From Planctomycetota bacterium (lineage in GTDB: Bacteria > Planctomycetota > PUPC01 > JACPCR01), in NCBI GenBank assembly GCA_016179685.1, contig JACPCR010000119.1, forward strand, positions 1 to 32,665: DNA of 32,665 nt, in the 5' to 3' direction. The position numbers were made by a program, and so were the translations under genes. Shown here piece after piece: positions 17,626-24,602 of this stretch. The notes under the pieces are model-generated. The model did no database searches. It was not told the origin of the DNA and was given only the letters and a program-made list of their open reading frames with translations. How positions within the stretch are numbered: position 1 is the first letter of the stretch; every line of letters begins with the position of its first letter.

Positions 17626-18639
17626 CTATTTGGAAAGATTGACATCTTTGAAGAAGTCCGGGTTGTCCTTCAATCGCTCCAGGATGTTGTTGACACCCTC
17701 CTTGGACTCGAGGGCCTTGAGCAGGTCCGTGAAGTTCTGGCCCTTCGCCGGAGTCGCCGTGTCCGCTGGCTTCTCCGCCTTCGCATCCGCCTGGGCCTTG
17801 GCCGCCCGCAAGGCCTCGACCTGGTCCAAGACCGCCGCCTTCTTTTCCGGTTTCGGTGTACCGGGCTTCGCGGCCGCTGGAGGTGCCTCGGCAGCGGGCG
17901 CGGGCGAAGGCGTCGGGGCCGGCGCGGGCGACGCATCCGGCACGGGCGGTCCGGCCGAGTCCCCCGCCGCGCTTTCGGCGTCCTCCGCTGGCTCCTGCGG
18001 CGGCGTCAAGTACTCGTGCCCGTCCCGAATCTCCGTCGCCGCGTACACCGGCACGTTGCCTTCACCAGACGGTCCAATGCGTTCGACCGCCGCCGGATCG
18101 AACTCCACCTCGCCTTCCTCGGTCAACACGATGACGGACCGGCTTCCTTCCATGAGGACCGTTCCGTAGAGCTTGGTGCCGTCCCGCAGGTAGAGCACGT
18201 GGGACTTATCGACGATCTTTGCTCCGCCTGCGCCGAGTCCGCCCCCCAGGTCAGCGCTCGCCGCCGGTGAAGCAGGGGAATCTTGTCCCGCTTCGGGAGG
18301 GGATTCCGCTGGTTTCCGCCTGACGGCGGGCCGAGCGGACCGGGCCGGCTTCTCCTCAGCGCCCTCTGCCACCTTTTCCTTCACCTTTTCGGCAATCTTT
18401 TCCGCCGCCTTTTCCGCCGCTTTCTCGACGGCTTTCTCCATCTCCTCCTCGGCCGCACGCTTCTCCTTCCGGCTCTCCTTCGATTTCTTCTCCCGGCCTT
18501 CTTTCTTTCCCTCCCTCTCCTCGCCTTCCTCCTTCTCAGCCTTGGACGAGGAACGCGGCCAGACGGGCGCGATCATCAGAAGGACGAATCCCAAGGACAG
18601 GAACAGGCTGCCGAGAGGCAAACGTGAAAGCTGTTTCAT
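17626..18639 (-). CDS. Exported Lys/Glu-rich protein with a small SM-like beta domain
   Basis: 337 residues from the ATG at 18639, chosen because GGAAGGAG lies about 8 bases upstream and a signal peptide follows (LPLGSLFLSLGFVLLMIAPVWP). Residues 33-98 are almost wholly Lys/Glu/Ala (AVEKAAEKAAEKIAEKVKEK) and should form a long charged helix or coiled coil. Residues 147-190 form a compact beta segment, VLYLRDGTKLYGTVLMEG followed by a Glu-rich strand, like the small 'DGTxxxGxV' domains common in uncultured bacteria. A Pro/Ala-rich linker (about 215-260) and a C-terminal segment of about 35 residues (FTDLLKALESKEGVNNILERL) end the protein. I do not recognise a family. It would act in the periplasm or cell envelope. 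It is the first gene of the minus-strand run that continues into the helicase. Confidence 0.75.
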   Translation of the reverse strand: MKQLSRLPLGSLFLSLGFVLLMIAPVWPRSSSKAEKEEGEEREGKKEGREKKSKESRKEKRAAEEEMEKAVEKAAEKAAEKIAEKVKEKVAEGAEEKPARSARPAVRRKPAESPPEAGQDSPASPAASADLGGGLGAGGAKIVDKSHVLYLRDGTKLYGTVLMEGSRSVIVLTEEGEVEFDPAAVERIGPSGEGNVPVYAATEIRDGHEYLTPPQEPAEDAESAAGDSAGPPVPDASPAPAPTPSPAPAAEAPPAAAKPGTPKPEKKAAVLDQVEALRAAKAQADAKAEKPADTATPAKGQNFTDLLKALESKEGVNNILERLKDNPDFFKDVNLSK

Positions 18640-18762
18640 GAACAAGGCTCCTTCCGTACCTGTAAGGAAACGGCACTTGATCATGCTACCATCCGGCGTG
18701 GCGAGCCGCAATGCGGCGATCGAAAGCCCCTGTTGAAACCGAGGGTAAAAGGGTAAAAGAAC

Positions 18763-19923
18763 TTAAGGGTTAGACCTACGGGCCAGGCGGCAACCGAGGT
18801 TGCCGTGGCGGGAGCCGGGCGCGTTATTGCTGCGGCACGCCGCCCGGCAGTTGTCCGCGTCGTGGCGCCAACTGCCGCCGCGTAAAACGCGGGACGAGCC
18901 CTGCTTGTCATACCACGAATCGCACCACTCCCATACATTGCCCGCCATGTTGTAGCATCCATACGCGCTCACTCCCTTCGGAAACTCGTCCACCGGACAC
19001 GTATTGGCAAACTTGTCTTCCCCTCCACTGATGTTGCAAAACCTACCGATGAATTCGTCCCCCCACGGATACTGCAGCTTCCGCTTCTGCTTCACCGACC
19101 ATGAAGCCGCATTCTCCCACTCCTGCTCCGTCGGCAATCGCCCCCCTCGCCACCGGCAATACCCCCACGCATCATACCAGTCCACATTCACCACCGGATG
19201 GTTCGCCTCGCCCCCGCCCGCTTCGTGCCCCTTCCCCCTGTCTCCCCGCCCTGAAGCCCCATCTTCTCTATCGCTGCCGCCCGCTTCTCCACCGTCAATT
19301 TCCGCAGCCCCTCCAACTGCTGATCCGATAACTCCTTCCCGTCCTGCAGATACCCCGGATAACAGAATCGGTGCGGGTCACCCTCTTGTCCCTTCTCCGC
19401 CTCCTTCTTCAACCAAGCCACAAACTCTGCGTACTCCGCCTTCGTCACCTCGTACTTCCCGATGTAAAACGCCGGCACATCGATCTCCTGCCCGTCCTGG
19501 TAGATGAACTTGCCCGCGGGGCTGGTACGCAATCGACGCCTCGCGCTGGAATCGGGCCACGTAATCCTCATCGCTCGCGAGATGCGCAGGCAGCACCTTG
19601 AGCGCCACTTCCACTCCATTCGCATGCTTCGCCAGGTAGACCGCGCCCATCCCGCCAGCGCCGATCCGCCGTAAAAGCTCGAAATCCCCGATTTTCTTGA
19701 TGTCCTTTGCCGCATCCTTGTCCAGCCCGAGCGCTTTGAGCAGTTGCGACTCCTGCTCCTTCGTCAGATACCCCTTCTTGACAAAAACATCGGAGATCGA
19801 GCCCGTGACGCCGATGGCTTCCGCTTGCTTCAGCGACCGCAGCGCCTCTTTAGCCCTCTCGACGTCGACGAATTTCGCATTCACCGCGGCCTGGGCGAAC
19901 CGCACGTCCGATTGAGTCGGCAT
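18763..19923 (-). pseudogene. Broken Ser/Thr kinase-FGE (sulfatase-modifying-factor-like) gene
   Basis: The ATG at 19923, with GGAG about 6 bases upstream, opens an N-terminal helical region (MPTQSDVRFAQAAVNAKFV). A protein-kinase N-lobe follows: glycine loop IGAGGMGAVYLAK and the ATP-binding Lys in EVALKVL. At about 19525 the sequence jumps, with a frame change, from FQREASIAYQ into an FGE domain (PAGKFIYQDG, FYIGKYEVTKAEYAEFV). The kinase C-lobe, with its HRD and DFG motifs, is missing. A second frame change near 19205-19225, within a run of G and C, links the FGE parts; the correct frame reads EANHPVVNVDWYDAWGYC and continues through GRLPTEQEWE, GNVWEWCDSWYD, RVLRGGSW and CRAACR to the stop at 18763. 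Two independent lesions suggest a decayed gene. A sequencing error could explain the second but not the missing C-lobe. Confidence 0.85.
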
Positions 19924-20288
19924 CTGCCACTCCAAGACCTGCACGCCACGAGCGAACGAGTCTCGAAAATCAACTCAGCCATCTCAGCCCATACTTTTCG
20001 GGATGAACATAGGACATTCTAGATTTAACCACAACCCATTGGGGTCACCCACACAAAAACCTGATGTGCCAGAATTTATTTGTGGACGCTGCGTAGCATC
20101 CGCCCGCGATGAGGTGAATCACGCAACGCTTGCCTGCCTGCCGCGCCTGTCTGTGCCGTGCCCGGCACGGCAGACAGGACGGCGCAGACAGGTCGGTTTG
20201 AGGCAGGCGCTTCGCTACTCTATGGCCCGGACGCTATCGAACACTTTGACTTTATCGAACGCAAGTACCGGCGGCTGATCAAAAGGGG
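19924..20288. other. Gap with AT-rich patch, stem-loop and possible gene remnant
   Basis: No intact gene seen. 20000-20100 is markedly AT-richer than its surroundings (GGACATTCTAGATTTAACC, then CAGAATTTATTTGTGG) and may be the end of a lost mobile element. A strong stem-loop lies at 20146-20178. Bases 20218-20282 can be read as LYGPDAIEHFDFIERKYRR, a plausible protein-like peptide with no start, so it may be the remnant of another gene's C-terminus. Confidence 0.5.
20146..20178. repeat. Stem-loop with CCTGTCTG/CAGACAGG arms
   Basis: CCTGTCTGTGCCGTGCC pairs with GGCACGGCAGACAGG, with a two-base bulge and almost no loop. Further partial copies (GCGCAGACAGG at about 20183, AGGCAGGCG at about 20201, GCCTGCCTGCC at about 20132) surround it, so the block is a nest of related palindromes. 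Confidence 0.65.
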
Positions 20289-20319
20289 GGACGGATTGGG
20301 GTCAGACCCCGATCCGTCC
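20289..20319. repeat. GGGGTCAGACCCC palindromic repeat, intact copy
   Basis: A near-perfect 31-bp palindrome centred on GGGGTCAGACCCC, flanked by GGACGGATT and GATCCGTCC. The same 27-base core occurs at 23872-24011, where it is interrupted by another element. Such palindromes are typical of REP-like sequences, often mobilised by Y1 (REP-associated) transposases; none is in the window. It lies 5 bases before the first ATG of the heparinase-like fragment. Confidence 0.85.
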
Positions 20320-20323
20320 CTCC

Positions 20324-21900
20324 ATGGCTCGCTCCCTCAAGAAGAAGATGGCGATTCTCACCCATTGCCTCACCTCTCGCGACGCCTGGAGCGACAAGCA
20401 GATCAACTACGGCTGGGGCTCGATGAACATGCCCGTGGGGCGGTGGGGCGGCCTCGCCATCATGGCCAGCGCCATCAGCGATCACCCCTTGGCCAGGGAA
20501 TGGCTGCGACCCACCGGCCGATATTTCAAGATGCTCCTCGAGACCGAATACAGCCCCGATGGCGTCCACATCAGTTGCCCCCACTACATCAGCGCCTCCT
20601 CCACCTCCTTCTACGCCTGGATCGCCCTCGCCAACAACGGGCTCGCTGAGGACGTCTCCACCTCCGCCAGGCTCCGGAACTTCGCCCGTTACTCCATGCA
20701 ACTCATGACGCCCGTCGATCCACGCTGGGGCATCCGCACGCTTCTGACCGAGGGCGACACCCGGCCCGGCGGATCCGCCCTTCCGGGTGTCCTGGCAACG
20801 CTTTTCCGCAAGACCGACGAATGGTATGAAAAAGGCGTTCCGTTGACCCTCTACACCGGCGACATGTATCAGCCCGGGGCCGTCAGCGCCCTCAGCCACA
20901 ATACCCTGGCCTGGGACGTCCGGCCCGAGGGCGACCCCACGCCCGGCAAGGACCGGCCCGGCGATTGGTATCATGACCATCAGATTCCCTGGGTCGAGCA
21001 CACCCGCCGCCCCCGGTTGCACATTCAGGCCGGGTGGGACCCGAATCGCCAGAAGATCACGGAGACCCGTGGGCGGATCACCTGGGCCACGGACCAGCCG
21101 GCCGCGGCGCTCCTCGAGGGCCGGGTCCAGGTCTCCGCCTTCACCGAAGTGCCCACCCGGGCCAACTACTCGGTCGCCATGCAGCAGCAGGCCACCCCGC
21201 CCCTTGTGCGCCTGCCCGATCCGTTCTCCTGGACCCGCCGGGTCCCCTACGTCAAGGCGCCCACCTCGAACGGCATGAATGACCTCGCAGTGCGCGACGA
21301 TCTGGGCGGGTTCGCCCGGCACGCACCCTCCTTCAGTTTCTGGTCCCTGTCCGAGAGCGTAGAGACGCTCGATCACCGCGCGCACTTCAAGGGCCAGCTC
21401 GGGGTCGATACCGGTCTCTTCATGGCCGCTCCGGAGTCCGGCCGGTGGTTCACCGACTTCTTCACCCACACTGAGTGCGAAGGCATCGTCCGTGCCCGCG
21501 GATTTTCGGGCGAAAAGCAGGTCCTCGCCCGCTTCGACGGCGTGAAGGGCCAGGGACTCCTTGCCGTCCTGTTCCCGCGTCTTGCGGGCGAGCCACGGCC
21601 CGAGTTCCAGACCCGGGCCGGCGGCTTCCAGATCCGATGGAAGGACGAGACCCACTACGTCTTGCTCGAAACGGCCGAACGATCCGTGGAGGATGCGGGT
21701 CTCGAGGCCACCGCATCCTGCCTCGTCGCCAAGATGCGAGACAAGAAGCATTTCACCCTCTGTCTCCCGGCCGGAGGCAAGGCCCGGTATGTCGGCAAGA
21801 AACTCGCGTCGGACGGTCCCGCCGAGATCGCAGTGGTGGACGGCAAGAAGCAGCGGGCCGAAGGCCGTGACCTCCGGCGGCGGCAACAGTCCCGGAATTT
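20324..21900 (+). pseudogene. Truncated heparinase II/III-like protein
   Basis: The frame runs open from 20324 to 22126. The protein is convincing to about residue 525 (about 21900); after that it becomes Arg-rich and lies antisense to the small gene ending at 21993. The first ~150 residues look like part of an alpha-toroid, with GWGSMNMPVGRWGGLAIMASA and HISCPHYISASSTSFYAWIAL. A beta-rich region follows with DWYHDHQIPWVEH, RPRLHIQAGW, RGRITWATDQPAAALLEG and FTDFFTHTECEG, as in alginate/heparinase-type lyases. There is no signal peptide: the ATG follows directly on the GGGGTCAGACCCC palindrome, so the 5' part was probably lost. The 3' end appears cut by the ATPase module. These enzymes cleave acidic polysaccharides; activity of this fragment is doubtful. 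The family call is tentative. Confidence 0.5.
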
Positions 21901-21992
21901 CAATCGCGAGCTTACGATGGCCGGGTTAGGGGCCCCGAGATATTTCGCCGCACCCATCTCCCGCTCCCACTCGATCGCGGCTGGATCGCATT

Positions 21993-22466
21993 TCATGACA
22001 GGCGCAAACGTGGTTGAGGAAACGCCACGCCGGCCATTGCCAGTTGCCGCGCCTGCCGCGATCCTTGCTGCAGCGAAACGCTTCCGGTCGCCAGCCAGAC
22101 ATATCCGTTGGCTTTTCGAGTCATGACGAACAACCCAGGGGCGTTTGTCCTCAGCCACCCCTTGAGCCACTTCGCTTTCCGAATAACCTCGGTCACATGG
22201 TTCGAATTCGCTGGATGGACTTCCACCCAGATGGCTTCTTCTTCGCTCCCGCTCACCTGCCCGATGCCGTAGTCCCACCTACTGGCGTTCGGGTGCGCAG
22301 TCGCCAGGGTCGTGTCCAAATCAACACTCCCAGTGAGGCGGCGTGTATTGGAACACTGGATTCGATTTCGGTCTACCGCCCGCAGTGCCTGAAGCCCCGG
22401 CTGGTACGCATCCTGCAACTGAAGAACGGCCACGACGGCGGTCTTGCATGTCATGGCGCGACTCAC
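21993..22466 (-). CDS. Small protein coupled to the ATPase, candidate nuclease/effector
   Basis: 157 residues from a GTG at 22466 that overlaps the ATPase stop (GTGA), or 153 from the ATG at 22454. Either way it is translationally coupled to the upstream ATPase. Conserved-looking motifs are RRLTGSVDLD, SRWDYGIGQ, AIWVEVHPAN and RKAKWLKGWL, ending in FPQPRLRLS. The order Asp (WDYGIG), Glu-x-His (EVH) on a hydrophobic strand, then a Lys-rich helix could fit a PD-(D/E)xK-like nuclease core, but this is inference; the usual Lys of ExK is His. There is no signal peptide or membrane segment. Base composition is lower in GC than its neighbours. Its 3' end overlaps the degenerate tail of the heparinase frame on the other strand. 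Confidence 0.75.
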   Translation of the reverse strand: MSRAMTCKTAVVAVLQLQDAYQPGLQALRAVDRNRIQCSNTRRLTGSVDLDTTLATAHPNASRWDYGIGQVSGSEEEAIWVEVHPANSNHVTEVIRKAKWLKGWLRTNAPGLFVMTRKANGYVWLATGSVSLQQGSRQARQLAMAGVAFPQPRLRLS

Positions 22467-23629
22467 TTCACGCTCGACGTGCCGTTGACTGCCGCAGCCA
22501 CTATCGAGGCCACGCGGCCACTGAACTCGCTGAGGCCGCCCCAGCCGGCTTCCAGGGCATCATCGGATCCGGGATCCAGCTTGGAGATGTTCCGCGTGCG
22601 CCCGTCGCGATTGAAATAGTAGACTTCCACGCGTTTCTTTAACACGTCCCGTGCCACGCCCTTCATCGCCTCAGACTTTCGAACGTCAAACACATCCAGA
22701 AAAAGGTCGGGCTCTGCACTGTGCTGATGGATCGTGCGCAGCGCCCAGACCACGTCGAGAACGTGCGGCGAATGCGTGGAGAGGCAAACCCGGTACCCCC
22801 GCCAGAGAAGCTCCATGACCAGCAACAAGACAACCGAGATGGCAGACGGGTGAAGCCCCATCTCTAATTCCTCGATGATCACCCATTCGAGATTCTCGCG
22901 CCGCTTCACCCTGGCACCCGGCATCAGCCAGTATAGCCCCATCAACAGGGGAACGAACTCGCGCTGTCCGGCAGACCATGCCATGTACGGAATCGACTTG
23001 CTCGTGTTCGATTGACGCAGCACCAGGCGCTTTTGTGCCCCATGCCGATCCACTTCCAGTCCGAAACCACCAAAGATGTGTTGCGACAGAAGATGGCGGT
23101 ATTCCTTCTTCAAGCGATTGGTCTTTGGGAACAGCGCTTCGCTCCGGCCCAATTCCTGCTCCATCAGGATCCGAAAGGTTTCACTGAAGTCCCGCACGGC
23201 GAACGGGTCCTCGCTTCCGAACCCGCTGAACGGACGCGGCCACCCATTGGCCAGCGAAAGCACCCGCTGGGCGGGGATGTAGAATACCGACGTCTTTCTC
23301 GTTCGATGGCGTGGGCGCGCCAAGTTGGCCGCGTCCTCTGGGTTCCAGTCGACGGTGACGGCGCTGGGTGATTCGCCGCTGCGCCAGATTTCCTGCATCC
23401 CATCGCCGAGATACACATCCAGGAAATCGGGCATCGAGCGGTTCCAGTCGATCCCGTGCTTGCGAAGCTGATCATGAACATAGCCTGTGTCGGCGACTAG
23501 TTTCAGGAATTGCAGGAAGATGCTCTTCCCCGTGGCTTGTGGCCCGACCAGAACCGTCAAGTCACCGAAATTGATGTCCGCGAGCACAATCTGTCCGATC
23601 CGTTCCATTTGCAACGATGAGATATTCAT
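22463..23629 (-). CDS. ABC/OLD-like AAA ATPase of a two-gene module
   Basis: 388 residues from the ATG at 23629, which has AAAGG about 8 bases upstream; the frame extends to an ATG at 23689 with no such site. Walker A is GPQATGKS at 29-36, the ABC signature-like WSAGQREF is near 217, Walker B is WVIIEELEMGLHP near 247 and the switch His is in CLSTHSPH near 283. The arrangement (short first half, helical insertion with the signature, ELEMGLHP in place of the usual DEPExxLHP) is that of AAA_15/AAA_21 SMC-like ATPases found in OLD, PARIS and other defence modules. The C-terminus (VEVYYFNRDGRTRNISKLD) is conserved in such proteins. It overlaps the small downstream gene by 4 bases. It likely senses or regulates through the partner protein; the trigger is unknown. 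Confidence 0.9.
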   Translation of the reverse strand: MNISSLQMERIGQIVLADINFGDLTVLVGPQATGKSIFLQFLKLVADTGYVHDQLRKHGIDWNRSMPDFLDVYLGDGMQEIWRSGESPSAVTVDWNPEDAANLARPRHRTRKTSVFYIPAQRVLSLANGWPRPFSGFGSEDPFAVRDFSETFRILMEQELGRSEALFPKTNRLKKEYRHLLSQHIFGGFGLEVDRHGAQKRLVLRQSNTSKSIPYMAWSAGQREFVPLLMGLYWLMPGARVKRRENLEWVIIEELEMGLHPSAISVVLLLVMELLWRGYRVCLSTHSPHVLDVVWALRTIHQHSAEPDLFLDVFDVRKSEAMKGVARDVLKKRVEVYYFNRDGRTRNISKLDPGSDDALEAGWGGLSEFSGRVASIVAAAVNGTSSVK

Positions 23630-23722
23630 TTCTACGCCTTTATCCGTCTTGTAGGATGCCTCCACCAGTTTGATTTCGCCGCGGATCATCGGGCAAGAGG
23701 GGTCACACTACCCACGATCAAG

Positions 23723-23736
23723 TAAGACGCATCTTA
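23723..23736. promoter_or_regulatory. Operator-like palindrome TAAGACGCATCTTA
   Basis: Perfect 5-bp arms TAAGA/TCTTA around CGCA. It overlaps the predicted -10 box of the ATPase promoter, the usual place for a repressor site. No regulator gene is nearby, so self-regulation by the module is possible but unproven. Confidence 0.4.
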
Positions 23737-23758
23737 CCGCGGACAAAATCATCAACAA
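23731..23758 (-). promoter_or_regulatory. Sigma70-type promoter for the ATPase module
   Basis: On the minus strand TTGTTG (23758-23753), a 16-base spacer and TAAGAT (23736-23731) form a reasonable -35/-10 pair in an AT-rich stretch, about 100 bases before the ATPase ATG at 23629. Confidence 0.45.
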
Positions 23759-23779
23759 TCAACAACAACTAACGAATAG

Positions 23780-23819
23780 CGTTTTATCGCCTCGTCGTTC
23801 TGCGACGAGCGATAAAACG
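23780..23819. repeat. Strong 17-bp stem-loop upstream of the module promoter
   Basis: The left arm CGTTTTATCGCCTCGTCG (23780-23797), a 5-base loop TTCTG and the right arm CGACGAGCGATAAAACG (23803-23819) pair fully except for one bulged C. It may terminate transcription entering the module, or be a recombination or IS-derived hairpin. No attC-type core sites were found on both sides. Confidence 0.75.
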
Positions 23820-23871
23820 TGGTTGAACTAAGCCGCTGAGGCACGGGGCGAGCGGTCAGTGATTGGGCGGG

Positions 23872-24011
23872 CGGATTGGGGTCAGACCTGAATGGCGCTT
23901 CCTTAAGAACAGCTCAAGAACGTAAATTGGTAAACAACAATAAGTTACCTGGGCGGCTGCCAAACACAACGCGCTTAAGGAAGCGCCATTCAGGTCAGAC
24001 CCCGATCCGTC
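23872..24011. repeat. GGGGTCAGACCCC palindromic repeat, interrupted copy
   Basis: The left half is 23872-23888 and the right half 23993-24011. Joined at one copy of GGTCAGACC they restore exactly the sequence of the intact copy at 20292-20318. The interruption is the element at 23889-23992. Confidence 0.85.
23880..24001. mobile_element. 104-bp MITE-like element with 9-bp target duplication
   Basis: The element spans 23889-23992. Its ends are perfect 19-bp inverted repeats, TGAATGGCGCTTCCTTAAG (23889-23907) and its reverse complement (23974-23992). It is flanked by direct copies of GGTCAGACC (23880-23888 and 23993-24001). The interior is 66 bases, has no coding capacity and is AT-richer. Nine-base duplications and 19-bp ends occur in IS4/IS50-like elements, so it may be moved by such a transposase in trans; no transposase is present here. 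The empty site is preserved in the copy at 20289-20319, which makes the insertion unambiguous. Confidence 0.88.
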
Positions 24012-24029
24012 GCAAAGCGCCCGCTCGAA

Positions 24030-24584
24030 CTACTTCATCAGCGGCAGCACGGCCTTGAACTCGGGCGTCCCGGCCTCGACGAGCAGCTCAAAGATCACCG
24101 ACTGGCTCGTCGTCAGGATCGCCCCGGCTCGCTCCATCCGGCGCAGGGCCACCTCCCAGTCCAGCTTCCGGCGCGACACCACGGCGTCCGCGGGGACATG
24201 CACCCGGAAGCCGTTCGCCATCAGGTCCAGCGCCGTCTGCTGCACGCAGACGTGGGCCTCCATGCCGACGAGGACGACCGCCTCGGCCCGGCTCTGCCGA
24301 AGCGCCGGGACTACCTCTGGGGACCCGCAGCAACTGAAGGTGTTCTTGACCACGGGCTGGTAAGCCGGCAGTGCCTCGCGAATGGAGGCGAGGGTTGTTC
24401 CGAGGCCCTTCGGGTACTGTTCGGTGACCACGATGGGCACTCGGAGGATACCGGCGACGCGGATGAGCCGCTGCACGTTCGGCTCGATCTCGGGGTATCG
24501 GGGCAGGGTCGGGACCAGCTTCTCCTGGATGTCCACCACTAGGAGGGCGCTGCGCTCCCTCAAAAGGATTTCCGGGTGTCGCAT
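24030..24584 (-). CDS. Isochorismatase-family cysteine hydrolase
   Basis: 184 residues, typical for the family. The catalytic triad is visible: Asp18 in LLVVDIQEKL, Lys80 in PVVKNTFSC and Cys113 in GMEAHVCVQQTALDL. The GMEAHVCV segment also provides the usual cis-peptide region before the cysteine. Family members hydrolyse isochorismate, nicotinamide, N-carbamoyl compounds or related amides; the IxEAHVCVQQT form resembles the YcaC/isochorismatase-domain (ISOC) group of unknown substrate. It is cytosolic. It starts 18 bases after the FHA gene stop and probably shares its transcript; GAGG about 10 bases before the ATG is a plausible ribosome site. Neighbourhood with a carbamoyltransferase is suggestive but does not establish the substrate. 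Confidence 0.92.
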   Translation of the reverse strand: MRHPEILLRERSALLVVDIQEKLVPTLPRYPEIEPNVQRLIRVAGILRVPIVVTEQYPKGLGTTLASIREALPAYQPVVKNTFSCCGSPEVVPALRQSRAEAVVLVGMEAHVCVQQTALDLMANGFRVHVPADAVVSRRKLDWEVALRRMERAGAILTTSQSVIFELLVEAGTPEFKAVLPLMK

Positions 24585-24602
24585 GGCATCGGCCTCGCCG
24601 CG

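Noticed and set aside
20279..21886. 535-codon open frame antisense to the heparinase-like gene
   Set aside because: Gly/Glu-rich mirror sequence; the plus-strand frame has Trp, His and Tyr-rich enzyme-like motifs.
21655..22278. 207-codon minus-strand frame overlapping the small effector gene
   Set aside because: Arg/Ser-rich, in a different frame from the coupled gene at 21993-22466 and without motifs.
22463..23629. PARIS AriA assignment
   Set aside because: The ATPase is of a similar broad class, but the partner has no TOPRIM (DUF4435-like) motifs, so the name is not supported.
23780..23819. Integron attC site
   Set aside because: A GTTGAAC string lies to the right, but no matching RYYYAAC core is found on the left and no integrase or cassette array is present.
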